Source of the DNA: Mariniphaga sp964559175
GTDB taxonomy: Bacteria; Bacteroidota; Bacteroidia; Bacteroidales; Prolixibacteraceae
Assembly (NCBI GenBank): GCA_964559175.1
Contig: CAZLGT010000004.1
Coordinates: 1 to 64,000, forward strand
Length of the DNA stretch: 64,000 bases
Reading direction: 5' to 3'
Position 1 is the stretch's first letter, and each line of letters begins with the position of its first letter. The position numbers were made by a program, and so were the translations under genes. Of this stretch, positions 25,310-35,080 are shown in pieces. The notes below the pieces were generated by a model. It had not been told where the DNA came from and searched no databases. It was given only the letters and a program-made list of their open reading frames with translations.

Positions 25310-27661
25310 ATGACCGAAAAAAAAGGTGCAAGCTGGAAAAAATACATTATTGGGTTTTGGTTGCTGTTTATAACAGGCATTGCTGCTGTGGCACTAATGT
25401 TTGTTTTAATAGCAAAAGGCCATCTGGGTTTTATGCCAACCTTTGAAGAGTTGGAGAACCCTCCCAATATTCTGGCTTCGGGAATTTATTCCGAAGACGG
25501 AAAGATACTCGATAAATATTTTATTCACGAAAACCGCACATTCGTAAATTACGAGAATCTACCACCACATTTAATCGATGCTCTTATTTCAACTGAAGAT
25601 GTCAGGTTTTACCGACATTCAGGAATCGATCTTCGTGGATTGGTGCGTGTATTTAAAGGAATAATTACAGGAGATTCCAGTTCAGGCGGTGGAAGCACCC
25701 TCAGTCAACAATTGGCAAAAAATCTGTTTCCGCGTGAAGGTTTAGATGGTTCGTTTGATTTGGTACTGCGAAAATTTAAGGAATGGGTGATTGCCGTGAA
25801 GCTTGAACGCAGCTATACCAAAGAGGAAATCATTCTGATGTACCTGAATAAGTACGATTTCCTGAACCTGGCGGTTGGCATCAAGTCGGCCTCGCAGGTT
25901 TATTTCAGCATTCCTCCCGATTCGCTTCAACTTCACCAGTCGGCCATGCTGGTTGGAATGGCTCAGAATTCATCCTTGTACAATCCGGTCCGCCGCCCCG
26001 AACTGGTGTTACGCAGACGCAATGTGGTTTTGAATCAAATGGCAAAATACGGGTACATTTCTACCGCTGATCGTGATTCAATAAAACAGCTGCCGCTTGA
26101 TTTGAATTATCAGAAAGTGGACTACCGCAGTGGCCCGGCACCATACCTGCGGGAGTACCTGCGTCTCACCCTAACGGCAAAAAAGCCCGATAAAAGGAAT
26201 TATGCCAGCTGGCAGATGCAAGCGTTCAACGAGGATTCAATTGAATGGGAAACCAATCCGCTCTATGGCTGGTGCAACAAAAACATCAAACCCGACGGGC
26301 AGAATTATGATTTGTATAATGATGGTCTGCATATTTACACTACCATCGATTCACGAATGCAACAATATGCGGTAGAGTCAGTCGAATATCACTTGAAAAA
26401 CAACCTCCAGCCTGAGTTTGACGGGGGAATGAGGTATTTGAACAACCCTCCGTTTGCCAATAATATGACAGCCAGTGAAGTTGAGGATTTACTTAACCGC
26501 GAAATAAGACGTAGCGAACGCTATCGTGTTTTGAATAATCAGGGAAAAAGCTTTAGCGAAATCAAGGAAAATTTCAAAAAACCGGTTGAGATGACCATCT
26601 TTTCCTGGGAGGGAGAGTTAGATACACTCATGTCACCAATAGATTCAATAAAATGGTATCTGCGCCATTTCCGCTCATCGTTTATGGCTATGGAAACACA
26701 CTCCGGAAAAGTGAAAGCTTATGTGGGAGGGCCAAACTACAAGTATTTTATGTACGATATGGTAAAAGGCGGCAAACGTCAGGTTGGCTCAACGGTAAAA
26801 CCTTTCCTTTACACGCTGGCCATGCAAAACGGACTTACTCCTTGCACTAAAGTTCCTTATGTAACCCAGCAGTTTCAGATGTGGGACGGCACAATATGGG
26901 AACCCAAAGATGCCGAAGAAGATGAAGAAAACGAAGGGAAGCTGGTTACCCTGAAATGGGGCCTGGCACAATCTCGTAATAAAATTTCGGCCTGGGTGAT
27001 GAAACAGTTTAATCCTCAGGCCATGGCCGAAGTAATGAAGCGCATGGGGGTTTACAGTCCCATCGATCCTGTTCCTTCCATGTTTTTGGGCACTTCCGAT
27101 ATTACCCTTTATGAAATGGTTGGGGCTTTCAATACATATACCAATCAGGGGGTGTATGTAAAACCCTGGTTTGTAACCCGTATTGAAGACCGGTATGGAA
27201 ACGTGATTGCCTCATTTCATCCTGAGCGCTATGAAGCTTTTGATGAGCAAACAGCTTATTTGATGGTAAATCTGCTTCAGGGAGTGATTGACGAAGGAAC
27301 CGGTATCCGGTTAAGGAACCGCGATGGTTACGGAAAATTTACCATGCCCATTGCCGGAAAAACGGGTACAACACAGAACCATTCCGACGGCTGGTTTATA
27401 GGAACCACGCCCAGGCTGACAGCCGGTGTTTGGACCGGCGCCGACCTGCGAAGCATTCATTTTCGTACCATTTCTTCAGGACAGGGCGCCAACATGGCGC
27501 TTCCTATATGGGGCTATTTTTATAAAAAGGTATTGGCCGATCCAACTTTAGGATATACCGAAGATATGAGCTTCAAACGACCGGATAATTTTAATATTAA
27601 CCTCGATTGTGACGATGACCCGCAGCAAGGGGTTCCAACCGATTTTGAAGATTTCTTTTAG
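25310..27661 (+). CDS. Class A penicillin-binding protein 1A, bifunctional
   Basis: A 783-residue inner-membrane protein that polymerises and cross-links peptidoglycan. One transmembrane helix (YIIGFWLLFITGIAAVALMF, about residues 12-35) is followed by the GT51 glycosyltransferase domain with E-D-V-R-F-Y-R-H near 100 and G-G-G-S-T-L-S-Q-Q-L-A-K-N near 128. The transpeptidase domain has the S-x-x-K nucleophile motif STVK near 499, an SRN motif (AQSRNKIS) near 559 and K-T-G-T-T near 684. A start at the upstream TTG is excluded by a promoter placed there. The C-terminal tail is acidic. It is expressed divergently from topA. Confidence 0.95.
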   Translation: MTEKKGASWKKYIIGFWLLFITGIAAVALMFVLIAKGHLGFMPTFEELENPPNILASGIYSEDGKILDKYFIHENRTFVNYENLPPHLIDALISTEDVRFYRHSGIDLRGLVRVFKGIITGDSSSGGGSTLSQQLAKNLFPREGLDGSFDLVLRKFKEWVIAVKLERSYTKEEIILMYLNKYDFLNLAVGIKSASQVYFSIPPDSLQLHQSAMLVGMAQNSSLYNPVRRPELVLRRRNVVLNQMAKYGYISTADRDSIKQLPLDLNYQKVDYRSGPAPYLREYLRLTLTAKKPDKRNYASWQMQAFNEDSIEWETNPLYGWCNKNIKPDGQNYDLYNDGLHIYTTIDSRMQQYAVESVEYHLKNNLQPEFDGGMRYLNNPPFANNMTASEVEDLLNREIRRSERYRVLNNQGKSFSEIKENFKKPVEMTIFSWEGELDTLMSPIDSIKWYLRHFRSSFMAMETHSGKVKAYVGGPNYKYFMYDMVKGGKRQVGSTVKPFLYTLAMQNGLTPCTKVPYVTQQFQMWDGTIWEPKDAEEDEENEGKLVTLKWGLAQSRNKISAWVMKQFNPQAMAEVMKRMGVYSPIDPVPSMFLGTSDITLYEMVGAFNTYTNQGVYVKPWFVTRIEDRYGNVIASFHPERYEAFDEQTAYLMVNLLQGVIDEGTGIRLRNRDGYGKFTMPIAGKTGTTQNHSDGWFIGTTPRLTAGVWTGADLRSIHFRTISSGQGANMALPIWGYFYKKVLADPTLGYTEDMSFKRPDNFNINLDCDDDPQQGVPTDFEDFF

Positions 27662-27992
27662 CCTGAATAATTCATCACGCAAAGGCGCAGAGACGCAAAG
27701 GTCTGAAATAAAATAGTTTAATATCAGTGTATTTTGCAAAACGAATTGTATTTTGTTCAAATTAAATTAATATTCCGGTGCTACGCACCTTATTTCCAAC
27801 AGGCAATACCGTTTTCTACAAATATTTAGGTGCGCTGCACCCTTTTTCCCGAGCAATTGATAATCATTTAAGCCAAGCGGCAGCGCCGCGAAATACCTGC
27901 CTGGCGGCAGACAGGTTTGTAGCAGCAGGAACAATACAACATAGCGAAAGGTGCAGCGCACCGAAACATTATAAAATTACGGAAATTTCAAA
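27662..27992 (+). repeat. Intergenic cluster of palindromic dispersed-repeat-type elements
   Basis: The gap after the PBP gene holds structured repeats rather than a gene. A near-tandem CGCAAAGGCGCAGAGACGCAAAGG-type direct repeat occupies about 27678-27700 (unit CGCAAAGG). Three 13-bp GC palindromic units follow: GGTGCTACGCACC (27777-27789), GGTGCGCTGCACC (27829-27841) and GGTGCAGCGCACC (27950-27962). The last two are exact reverse complements of each other and bracket a 134-bp element containing a hairpin CCTGCC...GGCAG...CAGG at 27896-27915. Such units look like dispersed extragenic palindromes; only one cluster is present here. Confidence 0.65.
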
Positions 27993-28022
27993 TTTACCAT
28001 GCCACAAAAAATACTAATTTTG
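27993..28022 (+). promoter_or_regulatory. Putative promoter of the ECF sigma gene
   Basis: TAATTTTG at 28015-28022 is a perfect TAnnTTTG -7 box, and TTTA at 27993-27996 is a one-mismatch -33 box with an 18-bp gap. The predicted transcript starts near 28030, just before the TTG start codon at 28044. Confidence 0.4.
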
Positions 28023-28043
28023 AATTTCATTTAATGAACCAAA

Positions 28044-28631
28044 TTGAAAACTGCAAAATCAAATAAAGAACTACTTCTCCTAATCCGGGAAGATGACATG
28101 GTTGCTTTTTACCAGCTATATGAACGTTACAGCAGAAGATTATACGGTTTTGTTTTAAGATATATAAAGCTGGAGGCGGATGCCGAAGAAATTGTCCAGG
28201 AAGTTTTTATCAAAATATGGGAATCCCGGACCAAAATCGATGTCTATTCTTCGTTCGAGTCGTTTCTGTTTACAGTCGCCTATAATGCTACCATCAGCCA
28301 GTTTCGCAAAAGGGCCAGTGAGAAAAAATACCTCGAACATTTAAAATCATTGCAGCAGGTTGAAAGTGCACCTGATTTAACCGATGAAGTTTATTTTAAC
28401 GAACTCAATGAACAGGTGCAGGATTTACTGAATGAATTAACCCCGCGACAAAAAGAAATTTTTCAGTTGAGCCGCGAACAGGGGCTGGCACATGATGAAA
28501 TAGCGAAAAAACTGGACATCTCCGTCAATACAGTTAAAAAACATATAACCAATACGCTTGCTTTTTTAAAATCCCGTATCGATAGCAGCCTGATGGTCAA
28601 TCTATTATTTATTTATTTGTTTCTGCAATAA
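28044..28631 (+). CDS. ECF-type RNA polymerase sigma factor of a PUL
   Basis: A 195-residue sigma-70-family factor with region 2 (AFYQLYERYSRRLYGF ... AEEIVQEVFIKIWE, residues about 18-65) and region 4 with helix-turn-helix (LTPRQKEIFQLSREQGLAHDE, about 130-170). The start is TTG 28044: the region 2 homology reaches upstream of the first in-frame ATG at 28098, which would remove the first 18 residues. It is followed by a FecR anti-sigma gene and an STN-containing SusC, the classic arrangement for TonB-receptor-controlled ECF sigma regulation of polysaccharide loci. Confidence 0.9.
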   Translation: MKTAKSNKELLLLIREDDMVAFYQLYERYSRRLYGFVLRYIKLEADAEEIVQEVFIKIWESRTKIDVYSSFESFLFTVAYNATISQFRKRASEKKYLEHLKSLQQVESAPDLTDEVYFNELNEQVQDLLNELTPRQKEIFQLSREQGLAHDEIAKKLDISVNTVKKHITNTLAFLKSRIDSSLMVNLLFIYLFLQ

Positions 28632-28740
28632 AAAAAACCGGATTTTATATACTCCCTCATCGTGGGTTGGGCGTATAACCTTAACGAAACAGAAAAATAA
28701 AACGATATTTTTTAGTTTGGTTTAGTTAGGTAGTTTTATT

Positions 28741-28786
28741 TATGCCTCCCGGTCACGATAGCTATCGTGATGAGCCGGGAGGCATA
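28741..28786 (+). repeat. 46-bp long palindrome between sigma and anti-sigma genes
   Basis: Outer arms TATGCCTCCCGG (28741-28752) and CCGGGAGGCATA (28775-28786) are perfect inverses. Between them lies an 18-bp perfect palindrome TCACGATAGCTATCGTGA (28753-28770) and a 4-bp asymmetric TGAG. It can form a long hairpin or cruciform. It looks like an inserted dispersed palindrome and ends 13 bp before the likely fecR ATG at 28800. Confidence 0.7.
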
Positions 28787-28799
28787 CACAAAAGAAGAA

Positions 28800-29870
28800 A
28801 TGACGAAAGATACAATTATAAAGTTTTTAAGCAACCGGTGTACCAACACCGAGTTGGACGAAATTATCAGGTGGGCCAACACGGAAGCTTTCAGTAAGGA
28901 AGGTACCCGAATGGCATTCGATGACTGGAAATCGTATAGGGAAGAAGAGAATGTCGAAGACGATGAAAAATTCAGTTTACTCTTCGATAAAATTCAGCAG
29001 AAAATCAATAGTGAAAGCCTGAAAAATAGAAACATAGAAACCCGGAAACCGGTATTTATAACCTGGTTGACAAGGGCTGCTGCCATTTTGTTATTGCCGG
29101 CGCTGGCCTTTCTGTTTTATACCCTTTCTGAAAACGCTGAAATAAAGATGGAATCAGCACAGTTGGCAAATCTTCCGGTTGACTCGCTGGAAATTATTGC
29201 GCCAATAGGTTCGAGAACCGTAGTGCAGCTAACCGATGGTTCCGAGGTTCATTTAAATTATGGCAGCAGGTTGAAATACCCGCAAACATTTACCGGCGAC
29301 AGCCGCGAGGTGCTGTTAACGGGCGAAGGGTATTTTGATGTGGCTCACAATCCTGAAAAACCGTTTATTGTTAAAACCGGCAAACTGAATGTAAAAGCTT
29401 TGGGCACTGCCTTTAACGTATTGGCTTACCCCGAGTGCAACGAAGTGCAAACAACATTGGTGAACGGGAAAGTGGTTTTGGAAAGCGTTGAAACAGAAGG
29501 AAAAGTGAAAACCATCGGCTCTATGACGCCGGGGCAACATGTAAATTACAATGTAAAAACCGGAGCGGTTTTAAGCTCAAAAGGGAATATCGAAAAATAC
29601 ATTGCCTGGAAAGAGGGCAAACTGATATTCGATGAAACAACCATCCTTGAAGCCGCAGAAAAGCTGAGTCGTATGTTTAATGTTTCCATTGAAGTGGACG
29701 ACAAGATAAAAGATTATACCTATACGGTAACTTTTGAGGACGAGCCCCTCTTTCAGATACTCGAACTCATGACTGTTGCCACTCCGGTTCGCTACAAAGC
29801 GCTACCCCGCAAAAAATTACAGGATGATACCTACTCAAAACAAAAAATAGTATTTGAAAAAAGACGATAA
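28800..29870 (+). CDS. FecR-family anti-sigma factor
   Basis: A 356-residue single-pass inner-membrane protein. The cytoplasmic N-terminus (about 85 residues) should hold the ECF sigma factor; one transmembrane helix follows (ITWLTRAAAILLLPALAFLFY), then a periplasmic FecR domain (G-S-R-T-V-V-Q-L-T-D-G-S-E-V-H-L-N ... G-E-G-Y-F-D-V-A-H) and a DUF4974-like C-terminal domain (LSRMFNVSIEVDDKI ... VTFEDEPLFQILELM). ATG 28800 is chosen; GTG 28767 and ATG 28770 are also in frame but lie inside the palindrome at 28741-28786. The partner is the sigma factor upstream; the signal should come from the STN domain of the SusC protein downstream. Confidence 0.88.
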   Translation: MTKDTIIKFLSNRCTNTELDEIIRWANTEAFSKEGTRMAFDDWKSYREEENVEDDEKFSLLFDKIQQKINSESLKNRNIETRKPVFITWLTRAAAILLLPALAFLFYTLSENAEIKMESAQLANLPVDSLEIIAPIGSRTVVQLTDGSEVHLNYGSRLKYPQTFTGDSREVLLTGEGYFDVAHNPEKPFIVKTGKLNVKALGTAFNVLAYPECNEVQTTLVNGKVVLESVETEGKVKTIGSMTPGQHVNYNVKTGAVLSSKGNIEKYIAWKEGKLIFDETTILEAAEKLSRMFNVSIEVDDKIKDYTYTVTFEDEPLFQILELMTVATPVRYKALPRKKLQDDTYSKQKIVFEKRR

Positions 29871-30025
29871 ACCAAAAATAAATCAACGCTAAAAAAATAG
29901 TCTGCCTATGAGAAAATAACCTTTTTAAAAAACAACAGGGAAATGCGTCAACATTTCCCTGAAGCGTGTAAGTAATTACCCTGTATAAAGGTACAGGGCA
30001 TTTTTAAACTAAACAATACAAAAGT

Positions 30026-33000
30026 ATGAAAAAATTGATTGATTTGTTAGGGAATGAAAAAATTCCCGGAATGAAAAAATTATTAAGGCTTATGAAACTA
30101 ACAGTTTTTTTTATTTTGATTTCCATGGGCTGTGTCTTGGCTGGTAAAACCTATTCACAAACCAAAACGCTCACCCTTCACATGGAAAATTCTACAGTGA
30201 AGGAAGTCCTGGCAGAAATTGAAGGTCAAAGCGAGTTTCGTATCATGTACAGCGGCAAGTTTGTGGATGTGGACAGAGAAGTTTCACTGGATGTTAAAAA
30301 CCAGAAAATCGAATCGGTTCTGAATACACTGTTTGCCGGAACCGATGTGAGTTATACCGTAAAAGACCGGTTTATTGTTTTGGTCACTCCGGAATTAATG
30401 TATGAAGGTACACTTGCCGTGATGCAGCAACCAGCAGTTTCAGGGAAAGTTACCGATTCCGATAACCAGCCTCTTCCAGGCGTAACGGTGGTAGTGAAAG
30501 GTACTACACAGGGGACAGTGACAAACGCGGACGGGAATTACTCGCTTTCCAATATTCCCGATGATGCCACTCTGGTGTTTTCGTTTGTAGGTATGAGAAC
30601 GCAGGAAGTGGTTGTTGGAAACCAAACGAGTATTAATGTGACAATGGTGGAGGAGACGATTGGAATTGAAGAGGTGGTGGCTGTAGGGTATGGAACCATG
30701 AAAAAAAGTGATTTGACAGGATCGGTAATCAGAGCTGATATCGAATCATTTCGAGAGGTACCAAACACAAGTATTATACAATCACTGCAAGGTTCTGTGC
30801 CAGGTGTACAAATTGGTCAGGTAAACCGTGCTGGACAGGATCCGTCAATAAATGTACGCGGAGAAACCACCATTAATGGTAGTAAATCTCCATTAATTAT
30901 TTTAGATGGTGTCGTATATCATGGTAGCATAGGCGACATTAATCCAGCTAATATAGAGTCTGTTGATGTATTGAAAGACGCTAGTAGTAAAGCTGTTTAT
31001 GGTGCACAGGCTGCAAATGGGGTAATATTATTTACAACAAAAGGCGGTAAAAAATCTCAAAAACCCACAATTACTTATTCGGCTTACTATACAATGAGTG
31101 AACCAACAAAAAACTATCGCTTATTAAACAGGGATGAATGGCTTGAAAAAGCAAGGACTATCGAATATATGAGATCATACACAGAAGGGTCAGGTTATAC
31201 TCAACCTAATCCTAATTGGGATTATACTCAATCGCAAATTTTCCCGGCAGTAATTCAAGGCATTGAAAGTGGTACTGAATTCAATTGGTGGGATGCAGCA
31301 ACGACAGATGGATATATGCATAACCATGTTGTTAGTGTTACTGGTGGTGGAAAAGAAATGTCCTACTTTGTTTCAGGTGGATTAACAAAACAACAAGCGT
31401 TAATCATAAATGATAAATATTCAAGAGCGAATTTAAGAGTGAACTTCGATATGAATATTACAGACTGGTTAACTGTCGGTACCAATACATTTCTTTCATT
31501 TGCTGATTTTTCAGGAGCCGTCCCCTCAATTGACAACATCAGAACTACGGCACCGGTGGTTGCCCCACAAGACGATGAAGGCAACTGGGTAATCAATCCT
31601 CTTGGCGATGCTAATATTAATCCATTATTAAACGCAGAGGCTTTGGATAGCGATAAGCGTCATCAGATAAACCTGAATAATTACGCAAAGATTAGTATTC
31701 CCTGGGTGAAGGGCTTAACTTATCGTTTAAATTACAATTATGCATTAAATGTTGGCAATCAAGCATATTTCAACGAATTTGGTGCCGGTATTACCGGTTA
31801 TGCAAAAAAATATGTAACTAATAACTATTATATGCTTCTAGATAACATCGTTAACTACACCCGTAGTTTTGGTACCCATGATGTAAATGCCACTTTTGTC
31901 TATGGGTATAATCAGCTTGATTATGACAACACTACTGCTGAGGGGGAAGGATATGGTAATACTGCTCTTGGTTACAATAGCCTAGAACAGGCAACCAATC
32001 AATACATCAATTCGGATGCTTGGGAACAAGTAAACTTATATCAAATGGGGCGGATTGCCTATGGTTATAAAAACCGATATTTGATAACCACCACGTTACG
32101 TCGTGACGGATTCAGTGGGTTTGCGGAAAATAACAAGTTCGGTTTATTTCCCTCGGTTGGTGCTGGCTGGGTAATCTCTGATGAAGCATTTGTGGAAGAT
32201 GCACTGGAATACTTAAAGCTTCGTGTAAGCTATGGTGTAACAGGTAACCTTACTTCACGTTACAGCTCACTCGCAAAAGTTGTCTCAGACGATGGACAGA
32301 AGTATATTTTTGGTGATGGAGCTGCAACTGTAAACGGACAATCGGTAAGCAGCATGGCAAATAAGGACCTTTCCTGGGAGACTACATACGAAACTAACTA
32401 TGGTGTTGATTTTACGATCCTTAATAGCAAGATACGCGGTTCTGTAGATTATTACAGTTCAACAACGAAAGACCTGCTTTGGGATGTGGTTATTCCTAAT
32501 ATGACCGGATTTTCTTTTGTAAGAACAAATTTGGGTGAGTTGAAAAACCACGGGGTAGAGATCAACTTAAATACAACTCCGGTGCACAAAGGGGATTTAA
32601 CCTGGAATCTGAACGTAAATTTTGCCCATAATAAAAATGAAGTTGTTTCGCTGTTAGGCGATGACAATGACGGTGATGGAGTAGAAGATGACTTGGTAGC
32701 AAGTGGACTCTTTATTGGCGAGCCTTTAGGTACTATTTACGGTTATGAAGTAGATGGTATTTGGCAAATTGGTGAAGATATTACCAACGGTTTTTTCCCA
32801 GGAAGTTATAAAATTGTCGATCAAGCAGGTCCTGGTAGCTCAGATCCTGATGGAGAAATAACTGCTGCTGATGACCGTATTATTCTCGGTCATGAAAATC
32901 CATTGTTTACTATGGGTATAATGAACAAGTTGGATTATAAGAACTTCAGCCTGAAATTTTTTTTGAATATTATTGAGGGGGGGAAGAATGGTTATTTGAA

Positions 33001-33370
33001 ATATAACACAAGACCTTTGACCACTCCAGGGAATTTGGCCAGTCACAACTTGTTTAATTCAATTGATATGTGGTCTCCCTCCAATCCAGATGCCATGTAT
33101 GCTATAGGTTGGGAAACTCCTGCCATTAATACTGATATTCTGCAATCAAGAAGTTTTATCCGCCTGCAGGACATTTCTTTATCCTACACACTCAGCAAAA
33201 ACTTCGCTAACAGGATTGGTCTTGAAAGGGCAAAAGTATATTTAAGTGGAAAAAACCTGCTTACCTTTACCAATTGGCATGGATGGGATCCTGAAACAGG
33301 GCAGGGTATTACCTCCGATGCTTATCCTGTTATGCGCTCTTACACAATAGGTCTTGATATTTCATTCTAA
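30026..33370 (+). CDS. SusC/RagA-family TonB-linked outer-membrane receptor with STN domain
   Basis: An 1114-residue outer-membrane importer for oligosaccharides. After a signal peptide (ISMGCVLAGKTYSQ) come an STN (secretin/TonB short N-terminal) domain, about residues 48-118, a carboxypeptidase-like CarboxypepD domain (SGKVTDSDNQPLPGVTVVVKGT, about 140-215), the SusC plug with VVAVGYGTMKKSDLTGSV near 225 and NVRGETTING near 280, and the beta-barrel. The STN domain is what lets a receptor talk to a FecR anti-sigma, fitting the two genes upstream. It pairs with the SusD gene 18 bp downstream. Base composition falls noticeably after about 30700 (see findings). Confidence 0.95.
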   Translation: MKKLIDLLGNEKIPGMKKLLRLMKLTVFFILISMGCVLAGKTYSQTKTLTLHMENSTVKEVLAEIEGQSEFRIMYSGKFVDVDREVSLDVKNQKIESVLNTLFAGTDVSYTVKDRFIVLVTPELMYEGTLAVMQQPAVSGKVTDSDNQPLPGVTVVVKGTTQGTVTNADGNYSLSNIPDDATLVFSFVGMRTQEVVVGNQTSINVTMVEETIGIEEVVAVGYGTMKKSDLTGSVIRADIESFREVPNTSIIQSLQGSVPGVQIGQVNRAGQDPSINVRGETTINGSKSPLIILDGVVYHGSIGDINPANIESVDVLKDASSKAVYGAQAANGVILFTTKGGKKSQKPTITYSAYYTMSEPTKNYRLLNRDEWLEKARTIEYMRSYTEGSGYTQPNPNWDYTQSQIFPAVIQGIESGTEFNWWDAATTDGYMHNHVVSVTGGGKEMSYFVSGGLTKQQALIINDKYSRANLRVNFDMNITDWLTVGTNTFLSFADFSGAVPSIDNIRTTAPVVAPQDDEGNWVINPLGDANINPLLNAEALDSDKRHQINLNNYAKISIPWVKGLTYRLNYNYALNVGNQAYFNEFGAGITGYAKKYVTNNYYMLLDNIVNYTRSFGTHDVNATFVYGYNQLDYDNTTAEGEGYGNTALGYNSLEQATNQYINSDAWEQVNLYQMGRIAYGYKNRYLITTTLRRDGFSGFAENNKFGLFPSVGAGWVISDEAFVEDALEYLKLRVSYGVTGNLTSRYSSLAKVVSDDGQKYIFGDGAATVNGQSVSSMANKDLSWETTYETNYGVDFTILNSKIRGSVDYYSSTTKDLLWDVVIPNMTGFSFVRTNLGELKNHGVEINLNTTPVHKGDLTWNLNVNFAHNKNEVVSLLGDDNDGDGVEDDLVASGLFIGEPLGTIYGYEVDGIWQIGEDITNGFFPGSYKIVDQAGPGSSDPDGEITAADDRIILGHENPLFTMGIMNKLDYKNFSLKFFLNIIEGGKNGYLKYNTRPLTTPGNLASHNLFNSIDMWSPSNPDAMYAIGWETPAINTDILQSRSFIRLQDISLSYTLSKNFANRIGLERAKVYLSGKNLLTFTNWHGWDPETGQGITSDAYPVMRSYTIGLDISF

Positions 33371-33388
33371 CATTTAAATTGTCTAAAA

Positions 33389-35080
33389 ATGAAAAAAATT
33401 ATAAAATATATAGCTTATTCAATCTTGTCTGCGGGAATGTTAGTCTCGACATCCTGCGATGAAAATGATTTTTTGAAAGAAGTCCCACTCGATTTTTACA
33501 GTCCTGAAAACTCATATGTGACCTATGAAAATTTTCAAGCAGCACTTAACGACTTGTATGCGAGGGTGCGTGATATCCATTTTAAATACTTAGATACGGA
33601 AACCTATATTCACATGCTGGGTACGGATGTGGCAAAAAATGTCCGTGAAGACGTAAACCGTCGTTTAGGAAACTACGGGTACTTATTTCGACCTGAAAGC
33701 GATGCAATTGAGTACCACTGGGAATTATGGTATAAGATTATTGCTAATGCAAACACCGTGCTTTCTCGTGTGAACGATAGTGAGATGACTGCCGAACAGA
33801 TCACCAAAATAGAGGCAGAAGCTAAGTTTTTCAGAGCATTTGCATACCGTTATCTGGGCTATTTATATGGTGGCGTCCCGATCGTTCTGGAAGAAGTGTC
33901 TAGTCCGCGTTCCGATTTTGTGCGCGCTTCACAGGATGAGGTTTATGACCAGGTGATTGATGATCTAAAAGCAGCAGCATCTGCATTGTCAGGGATTAAC
34001 AACGTAAAGGACGGACAGGTTTCCAAGCTGGTAGCATCTTATTATTTGGCCGAAATGTATATCACCAAAGGACAGTATGATGATGCCATTACAGAAGTAT
34101 CAAAAGTTATTAATGACCCAGCAACATCATTGATGACTGAACGTTTTGGAACAAGACAAAGTGATCCAGGTGATGTATATTGGGATTTATTTCGCAGAGA
34201 CAATCAAAACCGTGGTACTGGTAATAAAGAAGCTATATGGGTTGCACAAATGGAAGTCGATGTTCCCGGAGGGTATTTAAGTACAGCAGGTGGGTATGAT
34301 AATGGATTGGAAAGAATGTGTGTTCCTGCAATTTTTTCGTGCACAACTCCTGACGGGAAAGGAGATGGTTTTATTCAAGTACGCTCCACCTATAATCAGG
34401 GAGGACGTGGAGCTTCATTCATGTCGAACACTAACTGGTTTCTCTATGAAATTTGGGGGGATGATTTTGATAATGACATGCGTAACTCACAATATAATTT
34501 TCAGCGTACAGGTGTATTTGACAATCCCGATTCGCCATGGTTTGGTAAAGCTGTGAATGATCCAGAAAATCCAAGTGCCAATTGGAAAACACAAAACTGG
34601 AGATGGTATCCTTTCCCAATAAAAGTAACTACACCTTTTAACCACCCTGATGCTCTTTACGTGGATCGTGAATTGGGAACCCTGAAATCAAATGCAGGAA
34701 GTACATACCGTGATATGTACTATCTACGACTTGCAGAAGCATATTTATTACGTGCAGAAGCCTACCATCTTAGCGGTGACAACAATAATGCTGCAGCCGA
34801 TATTAATATGGTTCGTAACCGCGTAAATGCAACGCCGGTAGAAGCATCGGAAATTGATATCGATTATATTTTGGATGAGCGCGCACGTGAATTGATTTAT
34901 GAAGAACAGCGTCGCTTAACACTTGTCAGAACTGGGAAACTAATAGAGCGCGTTCGTAAATACAATGAGCTAAATGCTGACGATATCGAAGACCATCACA
35001 AATTGTTCCCGATACCTTATTCAGTAATTGAAGCAAATAAGGACGTGGAAATAACTCAAAATCCGGGATATACTAATTAA
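33389..35080 (+). CDS. SusD/RagB-family surface glycan-binding lipoprotein
   Basis: A 563-residue lipoprotein (lipobox VSTSCDEND, Cys about 23) that caps the SusC barrel and binds the oligosaccharide. Family features are the N-terminal D-F-L-K-E-V-P-L-D-F-Y-S, a TPR-like helical core (KFFRAFAYRYLGYLYGGVPIV near 155) and the C-terminal SusD domain with Y-L-R-L-A-E-A-Y-L-L-R-A-E-A near 455 and a late L-F-P-I-P. It is 18 bp after susC. Codon usage is AT-rich, like the second half of susC. Confidence 0.95.
   Translation: MKKIIKYIAYSILSAGMLVSTSCDENDFLKEVPLDFYSPENSYVTYENFQAALNDLYARVRDIHFKYLDTETYIHMLGTDVAKNVREDVNRRLGNYGYLFRPESDAIEYHWELWYKIIANANTVLSRVNDSEMTAEQITKIEAEAKFFRAFAYRYLGYLYGGVPIVLEEVSSPRSDFVRASQDEVYDQVIDDLKAAASALSGINNVKDGQVSKLVASYYLAEMYITKGQYDDAITEVSKVINDPATSLMTERFGTRQSDPGDVYWDLFRRDNQNRGTGNKEAIWVAQMEVDVPGGYLSTAGGYDNGLERMCVPAIFSCTTPDGKGDGFIQVRSTYNQGGRGASFMSNTNWFLYEIWGDDFDNDMRNSQYNFQRTGVFDNPDSPWFGKAVNDPENPSANWKTQNWRWYPFPIKVTTPFNHPDALYVDRELGTLKSNAGSTYRDMYYLRLAEAYLLRAEAYHLSGDNNNAAADINMVRNRVNATPVEASEIDIDYILDERARELIYEEQRRLTLVRTGKLIERVRKYNELNADDIEDHHKLFPIPYSVIEANKDVEITQNPGYTN

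Noticed and set aside
27678..27700. CGCAAAGG repeats as a CRISPR fragment
   Set aside because: Only two short units with no regular spacers or cas genes; it is a simple intergenic repeat.
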